Assembly (NCBI RefSeq): GCF_001500065.1
Contig: NZ_LQIN01000001.1
Coordinates: forward strand, 496,001 to 560,000
DNA from: Mycobacterium sp. IS-3022
GTDB taxonomy: Bacteria; Actinomycetota; Actinomycetes; Mycobacteriales; Mycobacteriaceae
Direction: 5' to 3'
DNA: 64,000 bases
Shown piece by piece: positions 35,279 through 43,621 of this stretch. Position 1 is the stretch's first letter, and each line of letters opens with the position of its first letter. Below the pieces are notes generated by a model. The model ran no database searches and was not told where the DNA came from. It worked only from the letters and a program-made list of their open reading frames with translations. Both the position numbers and the translations under genes were made by a program.

Positions 35279-37363
35279 CTACTCGCAGGTGGTGTCGGCG
35301 GCGTTGGTGACCGCGAGATCCTCGGGAAGCTGCGTCGGAGTGCTATGGGTGCCCCGCACGACCTGCACCTGGACCGGCGACCCGCTCGGCGACGGCGGGT
35401 TCACCGTGTAGAAGTCGCTGCCCAGCACGACACGCACGGTGTCGCCCATGCCCGAGACCCGCTCGATCATCGGGTTGGCGAAGGAGGAGGCCACCGTCGC
35501 GGCCGCCTCTTCGTTGCCCGGAGAGAAGAACACCGTCGTCGAGTCCAGCGGATCCGGGTAGTCGTCGGGGGTGGTGACGTTGAAACCGTGGGTTTGCAAT
35601 TCGCTGGCCGCGGTCGCGGCGAGGCCGGTCTCGCCGGTGGAGTTCGACACCTGAACCGTGATGTCGGCCGGATTCGTGGTGATCGCGTCGACCAGTTCGC
35701 TCGACGGCGCTGAGTCGTGGGTCGGTGCCGCCGAGTCGGGTTGGGCGCTCATCGACTCGGGTGTGCCCGGCACCGGGGTGTTGTCGGCGTTCTTCTCCTC
35801 GGGCAGCGGATCGTCGTTGATGATCGCGTCGAAGATCGCGCGGGTGTCTTCCTCGCGGAGATGCTCGTTGCCGTACTCGTCCATGTAGCCCGTCGTCGGG
35901 ACGGTCAGGAACGTGATCCGGCCCGCCGCGATGCCCTGAATCGACTGGCCGAGCCGGACCAGGTCCTTGGTGTCCATGTTGTCGACGTAGCTGTCGTTGA
36001 TGAACATGTTCACGACGTTGTTGAGCTTGGACAGCGAGAAGAACACTTCCTTGGAAATCATCTCGCGCATCAGCGAGGACAGGAACAGCTGCTGACGTTT
36101 GATTCGCCCGTAGTCGCCGTTGGTTTCGGTGGTCACCTGGCGGGCGCGAACGTACTGCAGCGCGGTGTGCCCGTCGACGATCTGGCGGCCGGCCGTCGGC
36201 AGCACCGTGCCCAGCTCGTAGTCCTCGAGCGGTGTGGTGCTACACACTTCAACGCCGCCGAGAGCGTCGACCATCTTGGAGAAGCCCGCGAAATCGACTG
36301 CCATGAAACGGTTTATCGACAGACCCGACATCTTCTGGATGACCTTCACCAGACACTTGGGGCCGCCGACGGCGTACGCCGAGTTGAGCTTGTACTCGGT
36401 GTAGACCTCTTCGGCCCCGTACATCGGCGAGTCCGGATCGGTGATCGGTCCGTACGTGCGGGTCTTGGGATCCCACGGCTCGCACTTCATCGGCTCGATG
36501 GCGAGGTCCCGCGGAAACGACACAGCCACAACACGTTCCCGGTTCGCCGGGATGTTCACCAGCATCACGGTGTCCGACCGCGCGCCGGCGGCGTCCTCGG
36601 TGGTGCCGGCACCCATGTCGCTGTTCTCGCCGATTCGGCTGTCGACGCCGACGATCAGGAAGTTCTCGTCACCGAACTGTGCGTTCGGGTCGAGGATGTC
36701 GCGGGAGTCCGGGTCGAGCGCGGAGATCCGGTTGAGCATGTTGTTCTTGGCGGACTGCCACTGCCATGCCCCGCCGGTCAGCGCGAGCGCGAGCACGGCG
36801 ATCACGGCTGCGACCGCGCGTCCCGCGATGACCGCCGTGCGCCGGCGGCGTGGTTTCGAGCGCGTGCGGCGGGTGACCGAGTGCGCCGCGGGCACCCTGC
36901 TCGGGCGGCGCACCAGCGCCAGATCGGGGATGTCCGGGTGGTCGTGCAATACCGGCAAGATCTCGGTGTCGTTGTCGTCCGCCCCGGCTTCGGCTGGTGC
37001 GTCCGGTCCGGGCACCGCGTCGATGATCTCGGTGGGCGGCGAGGGCGGGGCGGGAGGTTCGGTGGGTGTCGGTGGTTCGGGTTCGCGGCGCCGACGGCGC
37101 AACTCCGGCGGGACCGCGGTGTCGCCCGACAGCTTGGCGATCAGGTCGGCGACGGTGACGCCGTCGGTGTGGTTGCCGGTGGGCTCACCATCGTCCGGGT
37201 CGACGTCTGCTGGGAATGGGTCTGACCTGTCAGGACGGGGGGAGATGCCGGTGCGCTCCCACGGCGCTGAACCCGCCGCCGGTCGCTGGTTTCGGGTGAG
37301 CCATTGGTTGTCCCCGCCGGTCGGGTCCTCGGGGCCAGGAGTGGCGTTGTCGCCGTCACTCAT
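35279..37363 (-). CDS. LytR-CpsA-Psr (LCP) family protein
   Basis: LCP proteins attach arabinogalactan and other polymers to peptidoglycan. The 694-residue protein has a disordered acidic-proline N-terminus of about 170 residues, one membrane helix (AVIAGRAVAAVIAVLALALTG), an LCP domain starting FLIVGVDSRIG with the catalytic Arg/Asp segments (RSDTVMLVNI, VAVSFPRDLAI), and a C-terminal LytR_C domain. It matches Rv0822c in position. The long cytoplasmic N-terminus may be regulated by phosphorylation (inference). The active domain lies outside the membrane. Confidence 0.92.
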   Translation of the reverse strand: MSDGDNATPGPEDPTGGDNQWLTRNQRPAAGSAPWERTGISPRPDRSDPFPADVDPDDGEPTGNHTDGVTVADLIAKLSGDTAVPPELRRRRREPEPPTPTEPPAPPSPPTEIIDAVPGPDAPAEAGADDNDTEILPVLHDHPDIPDLALVRRPSRVPAAHSVTRRTRSKPRRRRTAVIAGRAVAAVIAVLALALTGGAWQWQSAKNNMLNRISALDPDSRDILDPNAQFGDENFLIVGVDSRIGENSDMGAGTTEDAAGARSDTVMLVNIPANRERVVAVSFPRDLAIEPMKCEPWDPKTRTYGPITDPDSPMYGAEEVYTEYKLNSAYAVGGPKCLVKVIQKMSGLSINRFMAVDFAGFSKMVDALGGVEVCSTTPLEDYELGTVLPTAGRQIVDGHTALQYVRARQVTTETNGDYGRIKRQQLFLSSLMREMISKEVFFSLSKLNNVVNMFINDSYVDNMDTKDLVRLGQSIQGIAAGRITFLTVPTTGYMDEYGNEHLREEDTRAIFDAIINDDPLPEEKNADNTPVPGTPESMSAQPDSAAPTHDSAPSSELVDAITTNPADITVQVSNSTGETGLAATAASELQTHGFNVTTPDDYPDPLDSTTVFFSPGNEEAAATVASSFANPMIERVSGMGDTVRVVLGSDFYTVNPPSPSGSPVQVQVVRGTHSTPTQLPEDLAVTNAADTTCE

Positions 37364-37517
37364 GTTCCTACCGGCCTCCGACTCGTATCGCGTGCAGCAC
37401 AGGAGTGTGCGCCGGTGCCGCGCGCCGTTGCGTCGGCACCTGGGTGGCCCCGCGACGGGAGCTCATTACAGACGAGACTCATATCGTACTGAGACATCCT
37501 GAGAGATGTGATGTCGG

Positions 37518-37541
37518 AGTCGTCTCGGAAAAGAGACGACT
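37518..37541. repeat. 9-bp perfect inverted repeat
   Basis: AGTCGTCTC (37518-37526) and GAGACGACT (37533-37541) flank GGAAAA. It lies between the dus 3' end and the LCP start on the same strand, in a 199-base gap also rich in GAGAC motifs. It could end dus transcription or bind a regulator of the LCP gene. Confidence 0.5.
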
Positions 37542-37562
37542 GCGAGACGGCCGGGAAGCGGG

Positions 37563-38735
37563 TCAGCCCCCGGAGTGCATGACCTCGGCGCCGGCGGGCA
37601 CGGTGCAGTCGTCCGGATCGGTCAACCAGCCCTCCGGCAGAGCGACCGCGGCTGCGGAACCCTGGCGCCCGCGCGGTCCGGTCGCCGCGTCGGGAAACGG
37701 CACGGTGGCGTCGAGCCTGCCGAGCAGCGTCTCCAGCTCGGCGAGGGATTTGACCAGCGCCAACGACCGCCGCAACTCGGCGCCGGCGGGGAATCCGTGC
37801 AGATACCAGGCGATGTGCTTGCGAATGTCGCGCATGCCCTTGTCCTCGCCGAAATGTGCGGACAGCAACTCGCCGTGCCGCAGGATGATCGACGCCACCT
37901 CGCCGAGCGTTGGGGGCGTGGGCGCCGGGCGTCCGGTGAAGGCCGCCGACAACTCGGCGAACAGCCACGGCCTGCCGAGGCAGCCACGACCGATCACCAC
38001 GCCGTCGCACCCGGTCGCCGACATCATCGCCAGCGCGTCCGCGGCTTCGAAGATGTCGCCGTTGCCCAGCACGGACACGCTGGTGACGTGTTGCTTGAGC
38101 GCCGCGATCTGCTCCCAGTCCGCCGTGCCGGAGTAGCGCTGGGCCGCGGTGCGGGCGTGCAAGGCGACGGCTGCGGCGCCCTCCTCGGCGGCGATCCGGC
38201 CCGCATCGAGATGGGTGCGGTGGGCGTCGTCGATGCCGATGCGGAACTTCACCGTCACTGGAATATCGGTGCCTTCGGTCGCGGCAACCGCAGCCCCCAC
38301 AATCTGCCCGAACAACCTGCGCTTGAACGGCAATGCCGCGCCGCCGCCGCGCCGGGTGACCTTGGGCACCGGGCAGCCGAAGTTCATGTCGATATGGTCG
38401 GCCAGCCCCTCGTCGGCGATCATCTTCGCCGCGGCGTAGGTGTTCTGCGGATCGACCGAGTACAGCTGCAGTGACCGCGGGCTCTCATCGGCTGCGAACG
38501 TCACCATGTGCATGGTCGCCGGATGCCGTTCGACGAGGGCCCGCGCAGTGACCATCTCGCACACGTACAGGCCGCTGATCGTGCCCGCCCGGGCCAACTC
38601 GAGTTCGCGGCACAGGGTGCGGAACGCCACGTTGGTCACACCGGCCATCGGGGCCAGTACGACGGGGCTGTGGAGCCGAAGCGGGCCGATCTGCAGTTCG
38701 TGCTTGTCGGCCAGGACCGTCATGACGCCAGTCAC
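37563..38735 (-). CDS. dus: tRNA-dihydrouridine synthase
   Basis: This FMN enzyme reduces uridine to dihydrouridine in tRNA D-loops. The 390-residue protein has VVLAPMAGVTNVAFR near residue 25, MNFGCPVPKVTRRGGGAAL with the catalytic Cys near residue 120, the FMN-binding KFRIGIDD, and GNGDIFEA near the C-terminal phosphate site. It matches Rv0823c. The GTG at 38735 overlaps the desA1 stop (GTGA), so the two are coupled; an ATG at 38723 is the alternative start. Confidence 0.93.
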   Translation of the reverse strand: MTGVMTVLADKHELQIGPLRLHSPVVLAPMAGVTNVAFRTLCRELELARAGTISGLYVCEMVTARALVERHPATMHMVTFAADESPRSLQLYSVDPQNTYAAAKMIADEGLADHIDMNFGCPVPKVTRRGGGAALPFKRRLFGQIVGAAVAATEGTDIPVTVKFRIGIDDAHRTHLDAGRIAAEEGAAAVALHARTAAQRYSGTADWEQIAALKQHVTSVSVLGNGDIFEAADALAMMSATGCDGVVIGRGCLGRPWLFAELSAAFTGRPAPTPPTLGEVASIILRHGELLSAHFGEDKGMRDIRKHIAWYLHGFPAGAELRRSLALVKSLAELETLLGRLDATVPFPDAATGPRGRQGSAAAVALPEGWLTDPDDCTVPAGAEVMHSGG

Positions 38736-39730
38736 GTCGAGGTGGCGGCGAGGACCTTCTTCGCGGACAGCTTCTCGGCTTTGCGCGCCTCGCGCTCGAG
38801 GCGGCGCTGCTTGGACTCCTCGAACTTCTGCGAGGCCTCCTCCAGCTCCTCGACGAGCACACCGAGGTCGTCGCGCATCCGGGCGGCCTCACCGGTGAAG
38901 TCCTCGCGTTCGAAGATGCGCCACTTCTTCAGCACCGGCATCACCACGTCGTCGAGGTGGATGCGCGGGTCGTAGACGCCGCCCACCGCGATGATGACGG
39001 CTTTGCGGCGGAACTCCGGAACCGTGTAGCCGGGCATCTTGAAGTTGCGCAGCACCCGGTGCAGGGAATGCATCGCCTGGTCCGGGGCGATCTCGAAGCC
39101 GGCTTCGCTGACGTCGCGGTAGAAGATCATGTGCAGGTTCTCGTCGGCCGAGACCCGGGCCAGCAGCTGGTCGGCGACGGACTCGTTGCACGCCTTGCCG
39201 GTGTTGCGGTGCGAGACGCGGGTCGCCAGTTCCTGGAAAGTGACGTAGATGACCGAATCGAAGAGGCTTTCGGCGAAGAGGTCGCCCTGCTGGTTCTGGC
39301 CGGGGGAGAAGCCGCGGGTGACCTGCTCGACGCGCAGCTGTTCCAGCTGCACGGGGTCGACCGCGCGGGTGACGACGAGGTAGTCGCGCAATGCGATGCC
39401 GTGGCGGTTCTCCTCGGCCGTCCAGCGGTTCACCCACTGACCCCAGGCGCCGTCCATGCCGAAGTTCATCGCGATCTCGCGGTGGTACGACGGCAGGTTG
39501 TCCTCGGTCAGCAGGTTCTGGATCATCGCGACCTGGGCGACCTCTGACAGCTGGGCCTGCTCGGGGTGCCAATCCTGGCCGCCGAGCGCGTAGTAGTTCT
39601 TTCCGTCCGACCACGGGATGTAGTCGTGGGGGTTCCAGTCCTTGCGCATCGACAGGTGCCGGTTGAGGTTCTTCTCAACCACCGGCTCGAGCTCATGCAG
39701 CAGGTGCAGGTCGGTCAAGTTCTCGTGCAT
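38732..39730 (-). CDS. desA1: Acyl-ACP desaturase DesA1
   Basis: DesA1 is a soluble diiron acyl-carrier-protein desaturase needed for mycolic acid synthesis in mycobacteria (established). The 332-residue protein has both iron-binding helices, EENRHG near residue 106 and DENLHM near residue 194. It matches Rv0824c. The ATG is preceded by GAGGAGGA. Upstream lies a duplicated ribosome-site segment and a 13-codon ORF that overlaps the start out of frame, which could tune translation. Confidence 0.95.
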   Translation of the reverse strand: MHENLTDLHLLHELEPVVEKNLNRHLSMRKDWNPHDYIPWSDGKNYYALGGQDWHPEQAQLSEVAQVAMIQNLLTEDNLPSYHREIAMNFGMDGAWGQWVNRWTAEENRHGIALRDYLVVTRAVDPVQLEQLRVEQVTRGFSPGQNQQGDLFAESLFDSVIYVTFQELATRVSHRNTGKACNESVADQLLARVSADENLHMIFYRDVSEAGFEIAPDQAMHSLHRVLRNFKMPGYTVPEFRRKAVIIAVGGVYDPRIHLDDVVMPVLKKWRIFEREDFTGEAARMRDDLGVLVEELEEASQKFEESKQRRLEREARKAEKLSAKKVLAATST

Positions 39731-39756
39731 CGGTCCTCAGTCCTCCTCGCGTGCAT
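39715..39756 (-). promoter_or_regulatory. 13-codon uORF overlapping the desA1 start
   Basis: ATG at 39756 begins MHARRTEDRCTRT and stops at 39715-39717, inside desA1 in another frame. It has its own GGAGGA site. A 14-base direct repeat (TCCTCCTCGCGTGC on the plus strand, 39741-39754 and 39767-39780) supplies a ribosome site to each start. Confidence 0.45.
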
Positions 39757-39963
39757 GGGTCGTTCGTCCTCCTCGCGTGCGGGAAGCCCCTCCAGTTATC
39801 TGTACCTGTTGGTTGCACTCAATATATCTGTGAACCCCGGTGACATTCAAGTTCCGTCAGCCGTGTCACGTATGCACCACCAGTCGCATCTGTGCGTTGT
39901 AGTATCCCGGCGGGCAAGCATCGACGCCCGGGCCGAAGCTTCACGAGTCTTGGAGGGCGGGCG

Positions 39964-40422
39964 TTGCTCAAGCCGCGGAACCTACTGGCGGCCGCGCTCG
40001 CGGCGGCGGCAGCCTCAGGTGTTGCGCTTGTCGGCGCAGGCGAGGCGGCCGCCGTCCCCGACGTCGTCGACCGGACCTACAGCGACGCACAGAAGATCAT
40101 CCAGCGGGCAGGCGGAAACGCCGTGATCGCGACGCGGGTGGGAAGCGGCGCCGACGAAGCCGAGTGCTTGGTGACGAACGCGTGGGATGCGGCGGTCCGG
40201 CGGCCGAACTCGCGTGGGCGCCCGGTCGCGAACTCCGATGTGATGGTGGCGCTGAACTGCAACGCGGCCGTGGCCGCCCCCGGCGCACCGGGCAACTCGG
40301 CGATGAGCCCGGTCGGCCGCGACGCCAAGGCCGAGCAGCAACGCCAGGCGGCCAAGGCCGCGCGTGAAGCGGCCAGGCTGGAAGAACAGGAGTTGGCCCG
40401 GGCGGAGACGCCGAACACCTGA
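39964..40422 (+). CDS. Secreted PASTA-like protein 1 of 3
   Basis: This 152-residue protein starts at TTG 39964, behind GGAGGG. A signal peptide (NLLAAALAAAAASGVALVGA) precedes a PASTA-like domain VPDVVDRTYSDAQKIIQRAGG and VIATRVGSGADEAECLVTNAWD. A second Cys in ALNCNAA may form a disulfide. The tail is charged and helical (KAEQQRQAAKAAREAARLEE). PASTA domains bind peptidoglycan fragments in other proteins; here they stand alone. It is the first of three related tandem genes. -10 box candidate TAGTAT at 39900-39905. Confidence 0.75.
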   Translation: MLKPRNLLAAALAAAAASGVALVGAGEAAAVPDVVDRTYSDAQKIIQRAGGNAVIATRVGSGADEAECLVTNAWDAAVRRPNSRGRPVANSDVMVALNCNAAVAAPGAPGNSAMSPVGRDAKAEQQRQAAKAAREAARLEEQELARAETPNT

Positions 40423-40526
40423 CCTTCTGCTATTTCGCAGCGGTGGCGGCATACACCCTCACGCAATAGACTTCCACCAGCTATTCACATGGCGGTCATC
40501 GCCCGGACATGCAGGTTGGCGGCATC

Positions 40527-40952
40527 GTGAAAAAGGTCATCTCGATTGCGTTCCTGTCGGCGACGACTGCCGCGGCGGCATGGGCCGCCCTGTGTGGGGC
40601 GGGTATCGCCGCCGCCGCGCCCGATGTGGTCGGGATGAAGTATTCCGATGCGCAGCAGGAGATCGAGGACAGCGGCGGGACGGCGGTGATTGCCACCCGG
40701 GTCGGTGACAAGCTCGAAGAGGGCGACTGCATCGTGACGAATGCCTGGGACTCCTCGTTCCTGCGTATCGCCGAGCCCGACAGCGACGAGATTTCCGTCG
40801 CACTGAACTGTGCCGGCGAATACGCCACGGCGACCAATCCCGGTGCTTCGGTCGCCAGTCCTGAGGGCCGACAGGCGAAGTCGGAGGCCGAAGAGGAAGC
40901 CGCAAAGCAGGAAGAACAGGAACTCGAAAACCCCGTCACGCCCGACGAGTAA
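40527..40952 (+). CDS. Secreted PASTA-like protein 2 of 3
   Basis: This paralogue of the preceding gene has a signal peptide KKVISIAFLSATTAAAAW, then APDVVGMKYSDAQQEIEDSG, VIATRVGDKLEEGDCIVTNA and LNCAGEY. The C-terminus is acidic (EAEEEAAKQEEQEL, ending VTPDE). GTG at 40527 gives a normal signal peptide start; an ATG at 40509 adds six residues. Length from GTG is 141 residues. The two conserved Cys suggest an extracellular disulfide. Function unknown. Confidence 0.72.
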   Translation: MKKVISIAFLSATTAAAAWAALCGAGIAAAAPDVVGMKYSDAQQEIEDSGGTAVIATRVGDKLEEGDCIVTNAWDSSFLRIAEPDSDEISVALNCAGEYATATNPGASVASPEGRQAKSEAEEEAAKQEEQELENPVTPDE

Positions 40953-41112
40953 CGCGGTATCCGCCTGCCGCAACGGTTTTCACTTTCGATCAATACTAAC
41001 GTTGCGCTGCGTTCATCTGTCTTCGTGAAAGTTGCGTGGAATCCACACCGGGTCGGCCGGCGATACCTCTCGCCTGCACTCGCCCCGGAGCACACCACGG
41101 AGGCGGGCGGTC

Positions 41113-41541
41113 ATGCGATTGCGGTACTTGGGGATCGGTGTGGTGGCTTCGGCTGCGGCGGCGCTGGTGCTGTTCGGCACCGCGACTGCCACCGCCGACG
41201 ACTATGTCGGCAAGACGTATGCCGACGCGTCGGAGGCGATGGACGAAGAAGGCCTCGACCCGATCGTCGCGACCAGGGTCGGCGACAAGCTGGAGGATGA
41301 CGACTGCATCGTGGTCGCCGCCTGGGAGCCGCCGTTCCTGCGCGGGGTCGGAGATGATTTCGAGCACTCCGAGGACGAGATGCTGGTGTCGCTGAACTGC
41401 GCGGGTCCGTTCGCGACGGCGACGAAACCCGGTGCCTCCGTTGCTAATCCGCTTGGCCGGGCGGCCAAGTCCGAGGCCGAAGAGGAAGCCGCCGAACAAG
41501 AGGAAGAAGAGCTCGAAGCGCCGGTCACTCCCGACGAGTAG
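41113..41541 (+). CDS. Secreted PASTA-like protein 3 of 3
   Basis: The third tandem copy has 142 residues from ATG 41113, which has GGAGG eight to ten bases upstream. The signal peptide is followed by DDYVGKTYADASEAMDEEG, VATRVGDKLEDDDCIVVAAW and LNCAGPFATATKPGASV. The acidic tail ends with the same APVTPDE-like sequence as copy 2. Copies 2 and 3 are closer to each other than to copy 1. The proline-poor PASTA-like fold and paired cysteines suggest an exported ligand-binding role (inference). Confidence 0.75.
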   Translation: MRLRYLGIGVVASAAAALVLFGTATATADDYVGKTYADASEAMDEEGLDPIVATRVGDKLEDDDCIVVAAWEPPFLRGVGDDFEHSEDEMLVSLNCAGPFATATKPGASVANPLGRAAKSEAEEEAAEQEEEELEAPVTPDE

Positions 41542-41544
41542 CGG

Positions 41545-42168
41545 TCAGTAACTGGACACGCGGCCGAGCAACATCGCGACGCAGTGGTCGATGAACTGCT
41601 CCCGCGTGACGGCGAGCCTGCCGTTGAGATACGCGGTGAACAGCGCGGTCAGCGCCCCGATCAACCCCGTGGCGACCATGGCCGCCAGCGCGGGATCGGT
41701 GATGCGGGTGAGCTTTCGTTGCAGCAGTTCGATGAAGCTGGGCATCCACTCGGCACCTGATCGGGTCAGCACCGGTTCACTGGCCGGTGCGAGCAGCAGC
41801 ACCCTCCCCCGGGTCGGATCGTCGACCATCAGTTCCACGAACCGCTCGACGGCGTCGCGCGGGGTCTCGGCCGTCATCAAGGTCGACATGGCCCGCGCGC
41901 ACACGTCGTCGTAGACCGCACGGACGAACTCATCGCGGTCGGTGAAGCTCTCGTAGAAGTAGCGTTCGGTCAGCCCGGCGGCCCGGCACACAGCGCGGAC
42001 GGTGAGGGAAGGGCCCTGCGCGCTGCCGAGAAGCTCGACCCCCGCGGCGATGAGTTCGTCGCGGCGCAACACCTGACGGTCTTGCAGCGGCACGCCGGAC
42101 CATCGGCCCCGTCGTTGACCCGAAGGCACATCCCTCCTAAGCTCGCCGATGACAACGCCCGTAGTCAA
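41545..42168 (-). CDS. TetR family regulator
   Basis: This 207-residue regulator has an N-terminal helix-turn-helix (LTVRAVCRAAGLTERYFYESF near residues 55-75) and a helical ligand domain. It corresponds to Rv0825c. It is divergent from the DUF2236 oxygenase gene with only 33 bases between, and is expected to control it. The first 30 residues are basic and polar, so a later start is possible. Ligand unknown. Confidence 0.85.
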   Translation of the reverse strand: MTTGVVIGELRRDVPSGQRRGRWSGVPLQDRQVLRRDELIAAGVELLGSAQGPSLTVRAVCRAAGLTERYFYESFTDRDEFVRAVYDDVCARAMSTLMTAETPRDAVERFVELMVDDPTRGRVLLLAPASEPVLTRSGAEWMPSFIELLQRKLTRITDPALAAMVATGLIGALTALFTAYLNGRLAVTREQFIDHCVAMLLGRVSSY

Positions 42169-42201
42169 AATCTTGCGACGGACCCGGACGGAAGTACATC
42201 A

Positions 42202-43206
42202 GTGACTCAAGATACGTCTGAGACGTGCCCGATGACCAGCGCCTCCCCGATGGCGGCCGGCTGCCCGGTGACGTCTGGCGGCTATGACGTCCCGCCACTT
42301 CCGCTGGGGCTGGACTCGCTGACGTGGCGGTACTTCGGTCAGTGGACGGGGCTGTTTCAGGGCACCTGGGCCGGCTCGATGCAGAACATGCATCCGCAGT
42401 TGGGTGCCGCGGTGCAGGAGCACTCGATCTTCTTCATGGAGCGAATCCCTCGGCTGCTGCGGTCGATCTATCCGATCGGCGGCGTGGTCTTCGACGGGGA
42501 CCGGGCTCCGATGACCGGTGCAGAGGTGCGCGATTACCACATCGGGATCAAGGGCGTCGACGAGCAGGGTCGGCGATACAGCGCGCTCAACCCCGACGTC
42601 TTCTACTGGGCGCACGCGACGTTCTTCAAGTCGACGCTGCTGGCGGCCGAGAAGTTCGGCGGCGGGCTGACCGAGGACCAGAAGCGTCAACTGTTCGACG
42701 AGCACATCACCTGGTATCGGATGTACGGGATGAGCATGCGCCCGGTGCCGAAAACCTGGGAGGAATTCCAGGAGTACTGGGATCACATGTGCCACAACGT
42801 CTTGGAGAACAACTGGGCGGCACGCGAGGTGATGGATCTTTCGACCATGCCCAAACACCCGTCGCTGGAGTGGATTCCGGATCCGCTGTGGCGGCTGAAC
42901 CTGAAGGTGATGCAGCGCTTCCTGACGTTCATGACCGTGGCCCTGTACGACCCGCCCGTGCGCGAGCTGATGGGCTATACGTGGTCGCCCCGCCAGGAGT
43001 GGCTGCACCGGAGGTTCTGTGACGTGATCACTTTCGCCGGCAAGGTGCTGCCCAAGCGCATGCTGATGCATCCGCGGAAGCGCTCTGCGGTTGATCGCGC
43101 GACGGGTCGGCTGCCGATAGACGCCCCACTGGTGCAGACGCCGGCGCGCAATTTGCCGCCGGTCGAGTACCGCGGTCAGCCGCAGTTCTACTGCCCGCAG
43201 GTCTGA
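42202..43206 (+). CDS. DUF2236/MpaB-type oxygenase
   Basis: This 334-residue protein belongs to the DUF2236 (mycophenolic acid MpaB/latex-clearing oxygenase-like) family and matches Rv0826. The conserved His region YWAHATFFKSTLLAAEKFGG near residue 135 and FDEHITWYRMYG near residue 170 are typical; these oxygenases bind haem b with conserved His and Arg. The N-terminus has three Cys within a short polar stretch (TCPMTSASPMAAGCPVT). GTG at 42202 is chosen; the frame upstream runs through the TetR gene. Substrate unknown. Confidence 0.85.
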   Translation: MTQDTSETCPMTSASPMAAGCPVTSGGYDVPPLPLGLDSLTWRYFGQWTGLFQGTWAGSMQNMHPQLGAAVQEHSIFFMERIPRLLRSIYPIGGVVFDGDRAPMTGAEVRDYHIGIKGVDEQGRRYSALNPDVFYWAHATFFKSTLLAAEKFGGGLTEDQKRQLFDEHITWYRMYGMSMRPVPKTWEEFQEYWDHMCHNVLENNWAAREVMDLSTMPKHPSLEWIPDPLWRLNLKVMQRFLTFMTVALYDPPVRELMGYTWSPRQEWLHRRFCDVITFAGKVLPKRMLMHPRKRSAVDRATGRLPIDAPLVQTPARNLPPVEYRGQPQFYCPQV

Positions 43207-43216
43207 TCCGCGGTCG

Positions 43217-43621
43217 TCAGGCAGTTGGCGGAATCCCGAGTTCGTGCAGCAGTATTCGGACGCGCTGCTCGATCTCGTCTCGAAGCGGGCGGACGTCGTG
43301 GACGGATTGGCCGGCCGGGTCAGGCAATTCCCAGTTCTCGTAACGTTTGCCGGGAAGCAGCGGGCAGGTGTCACCGCAGCCCATGGTGACAACGACGTTC
43401 GCCTCTCGAAGCATGTCGTCGGTCCACTGCTTGGGCTGCGCGGATGCGATGTCGATGCCCTTCTCGGCCATCGCAGCGACTGCCGAGGGATTCACCTGAT
43501 CGGCCGGCTCGGACCCGCCGGAGAATACCGAAACACGCTCGCCGCCAAGGAATTCAGCGAAACCCATTGCCATTTGCGAGCGGCCAGCGTTGTGAGTGCA
43601 CAAGAACAGCACGGAGGTCAT
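43217..43621 (-). CDS. arsC: Arsenate reductase ArsC (LMW phosphatase type)
   Basis: This 134-residue enzyme reduces arsenate to arsenite. The phosphatase loop FLCTHNAGRSQ is at residues 6-16 with the nucleophilic Cys8, and the resolving Cys pair lies in VTMGCGDTCP near residue 80, as in thioredoxin- or mycothiol-coupled ArsC. It begins at ATG 43621, overlapping the acr3 stop (ATGA). It is last in the cadI-acr3-arsC operon, divergent from arsR. Confidence 0.94.
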   Translation of the reverse strand: MTSVLFLCTHNAGRSQMAMGFAEFLGGERVSVFSGGSEPADQVNPSAVAAMAEKGIDIASAQPKQWTDDMLREANVVVTMGCGDTCPLLPGKRYENWELPDPAGQSVHDVRPLRDEIEQRVRILLHELGIPPTA

